NCBI GenBank assembly: GCA_937960895.1
Contig: CALCJD010000139.1
Coordinates: forward strand, 1-15,878
Direction of reading: 5' to 3'
Length of the DNA: 15,878 bases
Source of the DNA: an uncultured Spartobacteria bacterium
Lineage (GTDB): Bacteria; Verrucomicrobiota; Verrucomicrobiia; Chthoniobacterales; Terrimicrobiaceae
The position numbers were made by a program, and so were the translations under genes. Below are positions 1-8,298 of this stretch, piece by piece. The notes under the pieces were generated by a model, which saw only the letters and a list, made by a program, of their open reading frames with translations, was not told where the DNA came from and made no database searches. Numbering within the stretch: position 1 is the stretch's first letter; every line of letters starts with the position of its first letter.

Positions 1-1
1 T

Positions 2-580
2 CCGCGCCGGGAGCACGACGGCACCCTTCCGCGCCGGGTCATCGCCCCCGTGGCGGCGGCGCTTTTTCTGTTGAGCCTGATTCCGTTTGCCCACGCCTTT
101 CGTCCCCGCACGGTCTGGTGCCAGAACCTGTATGCCCGCATTGCGCCGTTTCGCTCGATCAACAGTTACGGACTGTTTGCGGACATGACCACCGAACGCC
201 CGGAAATCCTGGTGCAAGGCTCCCTGGACGGCCTGACCTGGAAGACCTATCGCTTCCGCTACAAACCGGGCGATCCCCTGCGGGCACCGCCGTGGGTGGC
301 ACCCTACATGCCCCGGCTCGACTGGCAGATGTGGTTCGCCGCCCTCGGGCGCGTCGAGCAAAACCCGTGGTTTTTCCAATTTCTGCAGCGGCTCCTGGAG
401 GGCTCCCCCGCCGTGCTCGACCTGCTGGCGGAGGATCCGTTCGAAGGTCGCCGGCCGCGCTTCGTGCGCGCCCAGCTCGACCGGTACACCTTCACCACCT
501 TCGGCGAAAAAACCCAAGCCTGGTGGCGCGCGGAACCCGCGGGAATCTATTTTCCGGAAATTTCGCTGCGCGCCCCCTGA
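2..580 (+). CDS. Lipase maturation factor-like membrane protein, C-terminal part (5' truncated by window edge)
   Basis: The reading frame is open from the first bases of the window and ends at a TGA at 578-580, leaving 192 residues. It begins inside the gene; the GTG at 50 is only an internal codon. One hydrophobic helix (about residues 14-32, around VAAALFLLSLIPFAHAF) is followed by a soluble domain with the signatures of the LMF1/LMF2 C-terminal domain: a TWKTYRFRYKPGD segment, then APPWVAPYMPRLDWQMWFAAL-like sequence, and a tail rich in Trp, Tyr and Phe. In animals LMF proteins are ER membrane factors needed for lipase folding. Bacterial homologues are common, but their role is not established. 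The gene is convergent with the next one and their coding ends overlap by 34 bp (547-580). Family assignment is fairly confident; function in this organism is unknown. Confidence 0.82.
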   Translation, partial: PRREHDGTLPRRVIAPVAAALFLLSLIPFAHAFRPRTVWCQNLYARIAPFRSINSYGLFADMTTERPEILVQGSLDGLTWKTYRFRYKPGDPLRAPPWVAPYMPRLDWQMWFAALGRVEQNPWFFQFLQRLLEGSPAVLDLLAEDPFEGRRPRFVRAQLDRYTFTTFGEKTQAWWRAEPAGIYFPEISLRAP

Positions 581-1611
581 CCGCACGCAGCCTCCCGCCG
601 AAAGCCGCGGCGGAGACGGTCAACATAAAACACGCCTCCCACCAGGCCCCAGAGCAGATACACCGCCATGCCGGCGATGGAAATGATCAGCCCGGTCCCC
701 AGGGCCACGCCGCAGAGATCGTGCAGGGCATTGTCGAGCAGGGCCTCGCGAAATCCCATGCCGTTGAGACTGATCGGCAGCGAGGAAACCGCGGTGGTCA
801 GCGGCATGATCGAAGTCATGTCCCAAAAACTCACCTGCGCGGTGAACGCCCGCGCGGCAAAGCAGAAGGCGGCAAAATACGCCAGCAGCATGGGCACCGT
901 GTAAATCGTCCCCAGCAGCGACTCGCGCCGGTTCTCCAGGCAGAGCTGCCAGAGGCGGGACAGCTTGATGATCTGTTTGCGCAGGGGGATTTTTTTCGGC
1001 AGCCGGAGCACCAACTGCCGGCTGGTCAGGATGAACGAGGCCACCAATCCGGCCCCCATCACCACCAGCGCGATGGTGAACCCTTTCATCAGATGGCCGA
1101 CGGCAAAACTCTGTGCAAACCACGCGCTGCGTCCCCAGGCAAATCCGAGGCCCATGATGACCAGCACCAGCACGGCCAGCAGACGGTCCACGGCCACGCT
1201 GAGAAAGCTCTCCGCCCTGTGTTCGGGATGGTCCTGCATGAGAAACACCACCCGCACCACGTCGCCGCCCGTCGTGCCGGGAAGGAACTGGTTGAAGAAG
1301 GCCCCGATGAAAAACAACCGCGCGGTCTCCCCGAACGGCACGTGGATTTTCAGCATGCGGAGAAAGAGCTGCCAGCGCAGCACGCCGAAAAATTCACACA
1401 CTCCCGCCGCCGCCACGGCCAGCGCCATCCAGCGCCAGTCGGCCTCGCGCAGCGCCGTCGCCATCACCTCCCTGCGCCTTGCGTCGTGAAAAAGCCAGAC
1501 CAGCAGCCCGACGGTCACCGCGACCTGCAGGCCGGTGAAAAGATGACGCTTCAGCGCAGACGCCTCCTCGCGGCCGGAGTCCTCCGGCCCGGAGCTGGGA
1601 GCGGATCTCAT
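547..1611 (-). CDS. LPG-synthase-TM / UPF0104 family flippase-like integral membrane protein
   Basis: A 354-residue polytopic membrane protein with about eight hydrophobic segments. It carries the hallmark loop of the lysylphosphatidylglycerol synthase TM family (UPF0104, AglD-like), NQFLPGTTGGDVVR at residues 107-120, and the second conserved element SLPISLNGMGFREA at 277-290. There is no MprF-type soluble aminoacyl-transferase domain, so lipid or isoprenoid-linked substrate translocation is more likely than LPG synthesis. This is an inference from the family. The ATG at 1611 has no clear ribosome-binding site. A GAGGAGG lies 8 nt before an in-frame CTG (1554) that would give a protein 19 residues shorter, so the true start is uncertain. 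The gene lies 53 bp downstream of sdhB on the same strand and may be read from the sdh promoter. Confidence 0.83.
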   Translation of the reverse strand: MRSAPSSGPEDSGREEASALKRHLFTGLQVAVTVGLLVWLFHDARRREVMATALREADWRWMALAVAAAGVCEFFGVLRWQLFLRMLKIHVPFGETARLFFIGAFFNQFLPGTTGGDVVRVVFLMQDHPEHRAESFLSVAVDRLLAVLVLVIMGLGFAWGRSAWFAQSFAVGHLMKGFTIALVVMGAGLVASFILTSRQLVLRLPKKIPLRKQIIKLSRLWQLCLENRRESLLGTIYTVPMLLAYFAAFCFAARAFTAQVSFWDMTSIMPLTTAVSSLPISLNGMGFREALLDNALHDLCGVALGTGLIISIAGMAVYLLWGLVGGVFYVDRLRRGFRREAACGQGARSEISGK

Positions 1612-1664
1612 CCGCAGCGTTGTAAAGCCGCCGCCGGACGCCGCCCAGCCGAAATTTCAGGGGG

Positions 1665-2423
1665 TCAGAGCGGGGCGCCGACGGTTTCCAGCGCGGAGGC
1701 GAAATTGTATTCGCGGTTCATGCGCGCGATGAACGACGCCGAGATGCCGGCCGGGCAGACCGCTTCGCAGGCGTAGTAGTTCGAGCAGTTGCCGAACCCT
1801 TCGTTGTCCATCGCCCGGACCATCCGGAGCACCCGGCGGTTTTTCTCGGGCTTGCCCTGGGGCAGGAGTCCGAGGTGTCCGACCTTCGCGCTGACAAACA
1901 ACATCGCGGAGCTGTTCGGGCAGGCGGCCGCGCAGGCTCCGCAGCCGATGCAGGCGGCGGCGTCCATGGCGGCGTCGGCGACGGGCTTCGGGATCGGCAC
2001 CGAATTGGCATCCGGGGCGGCGCCCGTGCGTTCGCTGATGAATCCGCCGGCCTGGATGATGCGGTCGAAGGCGCTGCGGTTCACCGCGAGGTCGCGCAGG
2101 ATCGGGAACGGCGCCGCGCGGAACGGCTCGATCGTGATGACGTCGCGATCCTTGAACTTGCGCATGTACACCTGGCAGGTCGTGCCGCGGTCCGGGCCGT
2201 GCGGAACCCCGTTGATGGTGAGACTGCACATGCCGCAGATTCCCTCGCGGCAGTCGTGGTCGAACGTGATGGGTTCGATGCCCTTTTGGATGAGCCCCTC
2301 GTTCACGATGTCGAGCATCTCGAGGAAGGACGCATCGGCCGGGATGTCCGTGGCGGGATATTCCTCGAATTTTCCGGGATCAGTCGGCCCGTTTTGCCGC
2401 CAGACGCGCAGAGTGAAATTCAT
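1665..2423 (-). CDS. sdhB: Succinate dehydrogenase/fumarate reductase iron-sulfur subunit
   Basis: A 252-residue electron-transfer subunit linking the flavin of SdhA to the membrane haem/quinone subunit. All cluster ligands are visible. The 2Fe-2S ligands are C58, C63, C66 and C83 (CREGICGMC, then TTCQ). The 4Fe-4S ligands are C158, C161, C164 and C223 (CIGCGAC, then AVCP). The 3Fe-4S ligands are C168, C213 and C219. The INGVPHGPDRG insertion between C66 and C83 is typical of the Bacteroidetes/PVC-style enzymes with a single membrane subunit. The gene starts at ATG 2423, 30 bp after the sdhA stop; no good Shine-Dalgarno is visible, so translation may depend on the upstream gene. Order in the operon is sdhC-sdhA-sdhB. 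Direction of catalysis (succinate oxidation or fumarate reduction) cannot be read from sequence. Confidence 0.96.
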   Translation of the reverse strand: MNFTLRVWRQNGPTDPGKFEEYPATDIPADASFLEMLDIVNEGLIQKGIEPITFDHDCREGICGMCSLTINGVPHGPDRGTTCQVYMRKFKDRDVITIEPFRAAPFPILRDLAVNRSAFDRIIQAGGFISERTGAAPDANSVPIPKPVADAAMDAAACIGCGACAAACPNSSAMLFVSAKVGHLGLLPQGKPEKNRRVLRMVRAMDNEGFGNCSNYYACEAVCPAGISASFIARMNREYNFASALETVGAPL

Positions 2424-2453
2424 GGCTTGATGGTTGAACGTTGAAAAAGGCCC

Positions 2454-4369
<1,916 letters not shown>

Positions 4370-4373
<4 letters not shown>

Positions 4374-5113
4374 GGCACGATCCCCTTTCCAAGGCCGAAG
4401 AAGAGGATGGAGATGGGTATGGCGGAATAACCGGCAAAAAGCACCCAGGCAAGAACCTTGGCGGCCGTTTCCAGGGCCGGGCGCAGGGTGCTGTTGGAAA
4501 GGCCCAGCGTCTGGAACAGACTGCCGATGCCGTGGCTGAGGTGGAAGGCCACCAGGCCGAGGGAGAAAATGTAGAAGAAACTCACCAGCGGATTGCGGAA
4601 CCCGAGGACCACCATCGAATAAACATCATGCACCCGGCGTCCGTCGACCTCCGCATAATATGCCGCATGGCCGGGTTGCACCCAATGCCAGGTGAAATGC
4701 GCCAGGTGGAAGGCCACGAAGGACAGCACGATCAAACCGCTCAGACGCATCGTGCGGGCAAACACCGTGGTGTTCATCGGAGCCGCCACCGCATATTTCT
4801 GCGGACGCGCCTCGCTGTTTTCCTTCCAGAGCAGCATGGTGAAATACACGTGCAGCACGATGGCGCCCAGCAATCCCAGACGCGCCACCCAGAGCAGCGG
4901 ACCCAGATCGCGCAGGTGCATCGCATAGGCATTCACCGCCCCCGGACCGAAGAAAATCGTCATGTTTCCAAGGAGGTGCCCAATGACAAAAAGAACCATC
5001 ACCAGACCCGTGACCGCCACAACGCACTTTTTCCCGATCGAGGAAAAAAGCCATGCCTTCGGAACCTGCCACAGCGTCTGCGCGGACGCCGTCGGAGCTG
5101 AACTTGCTGACAT
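4370..5113 (-). CDS. sdhC: Succinate dehydrogenase cytochrome b558-type membrane anchor subunit
   Basis: A 247-residue integral membrane protein with five hydrophobic helices (about 27-47, 72-95, 123-144, 173-199, 215-240), as in the b558 family, where one polypeptide replaces SdhC plus SdhD. Histidines placed as expected for two b haems are H46 (VIGHLLGN), H88 (VLHVYFT), H136 (AFHLAHF) and H191/H194 (FHLSHGIGS). It anchors SdhAB and passes electrons to the quinone pool. I chose the ATG at 5113 because the helix-1 region starts shortly after it; an extension to 5188 would add 25 unconserved-looking residues. No Shine-Dalgarno is visible. A palindrome ends two bases before the start codon, see 5116-5139. 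Confidence 0.92.
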
Positions 5114-5115
5114 GA

Positions 5116-5139
5116 GGGTATTAGATAAACTAATATCCC
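5116..5139 (-). promoter_or_regulatory. Palindrome abutting the sdhC start codon (possible operator or leader hairpin)
   Basis: On the minus strand the sequence is GGG-A-TATTAG-TTTAT-CTAATA-CCC, followed by TC and the ATG. The arms TATTAG/CTAATA are perfect, and the outer GGG/CCC pairs after one unpaired A. It is AT-rich in a very GC-rich neighbourhood. It could be a repressor site overlapping the promoter, or an RNA hairpin that hides the start codon. No known regulator motif is recognised. Confidence 0.45.
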
Positions 5140-5150
5140 AGGGCAAGCAA
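5118..5150 (-). promoter_or_regulatory. Candidate promoter for sdhCAB
   Basis: Two overlapping sigma-70-like pairs can be drawn on the minus strand with exact 17-bp spacing: TTGCTT (5150-5145) with TATCTA (5127-5122), or TTGCCC (5146-5141) with TAATAC (5123-5118). Both match the -10 consensus poorly (3 of 6). Either would start transcription at or within a few bases of the sdhC ATG, giving a leaderless or nearly leaderless mRNA. The 108-bp gap 5114-5221 holds no gene and is the only plausible control region for the operon. Confidence 0.3.
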
Positions 5151-5221
5151 GGGCTTTGCGCGATTCCCGGGCAAAAATTTGCAGACAACCCGTTTGGGGC
5201 GGGCTCCGGGTGGCGCGGTCG

Positions 5222-6148
5222 TCAGGGTTTCACGCCCGAAGCCAACCCCGGCACGTCCACGATGGAAAAGCTCGGGTTCCGCAGGGAGGTCGCGTTTTTT
5301 TCGTTCAGAAGGATGAGCGGGCTGGGCTGCGCATCGGAGCGGAATCCGATCAGCCACAGGTAACGTTCGAGACCGCTCATGGTGTTTTTCCCGGCGCTGG
5401 CCACGAGGACGTAGTCGCCCGGCTCCTGCACGGGCAGGTCCACGCGTCCGTTGGAATCGGTGAGGGCCACCTCGATGGGCGACGGGATGGAGGCCTTGAG
5501 GCTTTCGATCGCCTGTTCAAAGGCCTCCAGGCTGTTGGCGAGTTCGTGGGTGCGGCCGGACAGTTTGGAGAGAATCTCCTCCACGTCGGCCCGCCGGTAG
5601 AGCGTGACCGTCGCCCCGCTCATGATGGCGACCTGATTCGGCACGGGTTCGTAGGTGATGATGGCGCGCACGCGCCCGGCGGGGGAAAGTTCGGAGAGGA
5701 ACTGGTTTTCGCGTTTCAGCTTCTCGTTGGCCGCCCTGAGGTCGAGGATGGTTTTTTCCTTTTCGCCGACCTGGGTCTGCAGATGGGCCGCGTAGGCCCA
5801 GATGCCGGCGGCCACGACGAGGGCAAACAGGCAGGCGATCCATCCGAAGATCGCCCCTTCGGAGCCCTTCTTTTTTCCCCGGCCGGACCGGCTTCCGCGG
5901 CGACGCTGACCGCTGCGGCTTTCCGCCCCCCCCGGAGCCGCCACCTCGTCCGCGCGCTTGAAGTTCGCAGGCTGTTCCTGCGCCTTCCATTCCGACAGGG
6001 GGGTCCATGACCCGGTGGCTTCGTCGTAAAAAAGGTCGGTGGCCTGCAACTGACCGCGCTCGAGCATGTCGCTCACCTGGTCGGCTTCGTAAACGCCCAG
6101 CGGGGAGCCGTTGCGCGAAATGTGGATTTTGCTGTCCTCCTTTGGCAT
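5222..6148 (-). CDS. GYF_2-domain membrane protein with coiled coil and C-terminal beta-rich domain, unknown function
   Basis: A 308-residue protein. The N-terminal part (about 8-54: IHISRNGSPLGVYEADQV, then GQLQATDLFYDE and SWTPLSEW) matches the GYF_2/DUF4339 pattern, which is thought to mediate protein-protein contacts. A basic linker follows (80-94, QRRRGSRSGRGKKKG), then one membrane helix (99-121) and a short coiled coil (about 127-153). A C-terminal region contains VTLYRRADVEEILS and a GRVDLPVQEPGDYVLVASAG segment reminiscent of transthyretin/carboxypeptidase-regulatory-like beta domains. Topology would put the GYF domain in the cytoplasm and the C-terminal region outside. The ATG lies 6 bp after the stop of the CCA-enzyme gene, so the two are probably co-expressed. 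The GYF_2 call is moderately confident; function is unknown. Confidence 0.8.
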   Translation of the reverse strand: MPKEDSKIHISRNGSPLGVYEADQVSDMLERGQLQATDLFYDEATGSWTPLSEWKAQEQPANFKRADEVAAPGGAESRSGQRRRGSRSGRGKKKGSEGAIFGWIACLFALVVAAGIWAYAAHLQTQVGEKEKTILDLRAANEKLKRENQFLSELSPAGRVRAIITYEPVPNQVAIMSGATVTLYRRADVEEILSKLSGRTHELANSLEAFEQAIESLKASIPSPIEVALTDSNGRVDLPVQEPGDYVLVASAGKNTMSGLERYLWLIGFRSDAQPSPLILLNEKNATSLRNPSFSIVDVPGLASGVKP

Positions 6149-6154
6149 GTCGAT

Positions 6155-7459
6155 TCAGGAAAATTCGGATTTGACCCAGTTGAGCGCCTCCTCGCGGCTG
6201 GTCAGCTGCCCTTCGAGCTGCCGTGTCTGCACCGCATCGAGAACCTCCTTGAAACGGGGTCCGGGTTTCCAGCCCAGACCGATGAGGTCGTGGCCGGTAA
6301 GCAGAGGTTCGGGGATGAGAGGCTCATTGGCAAATTCTTCCCGCTTTTCCAGCAAAAAGGCGTAATTGTCCAGCAAGCCGTGACTGCCCAGGCAGTCCAC
6401 GCGGTGCAGTTCCAGTTCGTCGTCGAAGGTCGGCCGCGCCATGAAGCGCTTCAACCGGGCCACGCGCATGTTTTTCACGTCCTTGAAGACCATGTGATTC
6501 TGCACCATTTCGACGGTGGCGGTGATTTCGTCGTTGGAGAACCGCAGACGCCGCATGAGGGTTTCGGTCATTTTCGCCCCCACGCTCTCGTGTCCGTTGA
6601 AGCGGATGCGTCCGGTGGGGTCCACCTGCCGTGTCGGCGGTTTGCCGATGTCGTGAAAGAGGACCGCCAGAACCAGCGGAACCGACACCTTTTCCGGCAG
6701 CAGGGAAAGCATCAGCCGGGTGTGCACAAAGACATCGCCCTCGGGATGGAACTCCGGCGGCTGGGCGCAGTCCTTCAGGGCCTCCACCTCGGGGAGGATT
6801 TCCCGCAGCAGGCCGCTGCCATCGAGCAGATCAAATCCCCTCACCCGTTGCGGCGAAACGAAGATTTTCACCAGTTCCTCGCGGATGCGTTCCGCGCTCA
6901 CCTGATGGATGGCCGGCGCGCCGTTGCAAATGGCCGCCCACGTGGCGCGCTCGACTTCGAAGTTCAGCGCCGCCGCGAAGCGCACACCGCGCAGCACGCG
7001 CAGCTTGTCCTCGGCGAACCGTGCGGCCGGATCCCCGATGGCCCGCACCAGACGTGCCTCCAGATCCCGGCATCCTCCGACAAAATCAATCACCCGGTCC
7101 TCGACGGGATCGTAAAACAGGCCGTTGATCGTGAAATCGCGCCGTCGCGCATCACCTTCGGCGGTGGTGAAGACCACGCCGGTCGGATGACGGCCGTCTT
7201 CATAAGCTCCGTCGGAGCGAAAGGTGGCAACCTGAAATTCGCCGCCGTCCTCCAGCACGATGATCACCCCGAACTGCGCCCCCACCGCCACCGTGCGGCC
7301 AAAGAGGGTCTGCACCTGCTCGGGGCGCGCCGAGGTCGCAATGTCGATGTCGTGCGCCTCCTGGCCCAGCAGCCGGTCCCGCACGCAGCCGCCCGCAAAA
7401 TACGCCTCGAAACCGGCCTGACGCAGGCGGGCGACAATTTTTCGGGCCGTGGCTTCCAT
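6155..7459 (-). CDS. cca: CCA-adding tRNA nucleotidyltransferase / poly(A) polymerase family protein with HD domain
   Basis: A class II nucleotidyltransferase of 434 residues. The head domain shows GGCVRD (23-28), the metal-binding aspartates D37 and D39 in HDIDIATSARP, and RRRDFTIN (105-112). RNA-binding segment ARFAEDKLRVLRGVRFAA follows at 147-163. A C-terminal HD phosphohydrolase domain is marked by H269/D270 (LFHDIGKPPT) and H290 (FNGHES). It should add or repair the 3'-terminal CCA of tRNAs; separation from poly(A)- or A-adding relatives is not possible by eye. I chose the ATG at 7459 because GGTGA lies just upstream and because family members begin at this point; a GTG at 7522 would add 21 residues. 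The next gene follows after 6 bp. Confidence 0.9.
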   Translation of the reverse strand: MEATARKIVARLRQAGFEAYFAGGCVRDRLLGQEAHDIDIATSARPEQVQTLFGRTVAVGAQFGVIIVLEDGGEFQVATFRSDGAYEDGRHPTGVVFTTAEGDARRRDFTINGLFYDPVEDRVIDFVGGCRDLEARLVRAIGDPAARFAEDKLRVLRGVRFAAALNFEVERATWAAICNGAPAIHQVSAERIREELVKIFVSPQRVRGFDLLDGSGLLREILPEVEALKDCAQPPEFHPEGDVFVHTRLMLSLLPEKVSVPLVLAVLFHDIGKPPTRQVDPTGRIRFNGHESVGAKMTETLMRRLRFSNDEITATVEMVQNHMVFKDVKNMRVARLKRFMARPTFDDELELHRVDCLGSHGLLDNYAFLLEKREEFANEPLIPEPLLTGHDLIGLGWKPGPRFKEVLDAVQTRQLEGQLTSREEALNWVKSEFS

Positions 7460-7546
7460 GTTTTCACCATGAAGGGGCCCCGGATCGAACTCAAGACCGG
7501 CGTCGTGCAGTCGGCGGAACACCGCGCCCCGGCGGGCGTTGCCTCC

Positions 7547-7566
7547 GTCCGGAACATCCTCCGGAC
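7547..7566 (-). repeat. Inverted repeat in the gap between the L,D-transpeptidase and CCA-enzyme genes
   Basis: Perfect 7-bp arms GTCCGGA/TCCGGAC with a 6-base loop. It lies in the 126-bp gap 7460-7585, which otherwise shows no gene. No T run follows on either strand, so it is not a standard intrinsic terminator. It could be an mRNA-processing or attenuation hairpin, or chance in GC-rich DNA. Confidence 0.35.
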
Positions 7567-7585
7567 GCCGCGGAGCCCCGTGGCT

Positions 7586-8224
7586 TCAGCGGACGATCTG
7601 CACCGGCGTGCCGATATTCACCCGCTCGAAAAGAAGCGGGGCAAAATCCCGCGGAAGGCGGATGCAGCCGTGCGAGGCGGGTTCACCCGGCCGGGGAATG
7701 GGTCCGGCGTGCATGCCGATTCCGCGCCAGGTCAGGCGCATCCAGTAGGGCATGGGGGCCGGGACAAACCTTCCGCCCGGAGGCGGTTTGTGCCGGCGGA
7801 TGTCGGCATCGGGATTCACGACATTGCCCTCCGCATCGACCATCCAGCCGTAAAGCGTGGAGGATTTGTCGACGACCTTTTCCAGCACGGTGAAATTCCC
7901 CGCCGGCGTGGCGTGCCCTTCCTTGCCCGTGGCCGTGTAGGCCCAACCGGCGTATACGCCGCCGATGGTGACCGTGACGATCTGGCGCCTCAAATCGATG
8001 ACCACGCGGGCCGCCCCCTCCAGCCGCTCCCCATGCCATTCATACAAGATGGGGCCCGGCGGGGGCGGCGCGGGCGGATCCGGCCGCTTCTCCACGGCGC
8101 ATCCCGCCAGAACGGCCATTCCCACGAGCCCGGCCCAACGCCCGAACCCGAAAAACGATTTTCCGAACCGCCCCGCGGCGTCCCGCGCGGGAGGTGGGTT
8201 TTTCGGGTGAAACATCCCTTCCAT
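7586..8224 (-). CDS. L,D-transpeptidase (YkuD domain) lipoprotein
   Basis: 212 residues with a lipoprotein signal: a basic and hydrophobic stretch (about 20-40) ending in the lipobox LAGC with C42 as the expected lipidated residue. A Pro-rich linker (48-58) follows, then a YkuD catalytic domain. The active site is H172 (MHAGPIP) and SHGCIRLP at 184-191, with C187 as nucleophile and R189. Such enzymes make 3-3 cross-links in peptidoglycan or attach lipoproteins to it, in the periplasm. The start is uncertain: ATG 8224 and ATG 8215 are both in frame and neither has well-placed ribosome-binding bases; an in-frame TTG at 8263 is less likely. The gene sits between an FAD monooxygenase and the CCA enzyme on the same strand. 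Confidence 0.9.
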   Translation of the reverse strand: MEGMFHPKNPPPARDAAGRFGKSFFGFGRWAGLVGMAVLAGCAVEKRPDPPAPPPPGPILYEWHGERLEGAARVVIDLRRQIVTVTIGGVYAGWAYTATGKEGHATPAGNFTVLEKVVDKSSTLYGWMVDAEGNVVNPDADIRRHKPPPGGRFVPAPMPYWMRLTWRGIGMHAGPIPRPGEPASHGCIRLPRDFAPLLFERVNIGTPVQIVR

Positions 8225-8252
8225 AAACCGCTGGCAGCTTCCGGCAGGCGGG

Positions 8253-8283
8253 GCGGGATTCAAGCGAAAAACCCAAATCCCGC
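8253..8283 (-). repeat. Inverted repeat in the gap between monooxygenase and L,D-transpeptidase genes
   Basis: Perfect 8-bp arms GCGGGATT/AATCCCGC with a 15-base loop that contains TTTTT on the minus strand. It lies between the monooxygenase stop (8299) and the L,D-transpeptidase start. The T run is inside the loop and not after the stem, so a classical terminator is not supported. Confidence 0.4.
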
Positions 8284-8298
8284 GCGCTTTTCCGAACG

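Noticed and set aside
118..1776. Long plus-strand open frame antisense to the flippase gene
   Set aside because: Its translation is rich in Arg, Pro, His and Gln with no recognisable domain; it is the usual shadow frame of a GC-rich minus-strand gene that has clear motifs.
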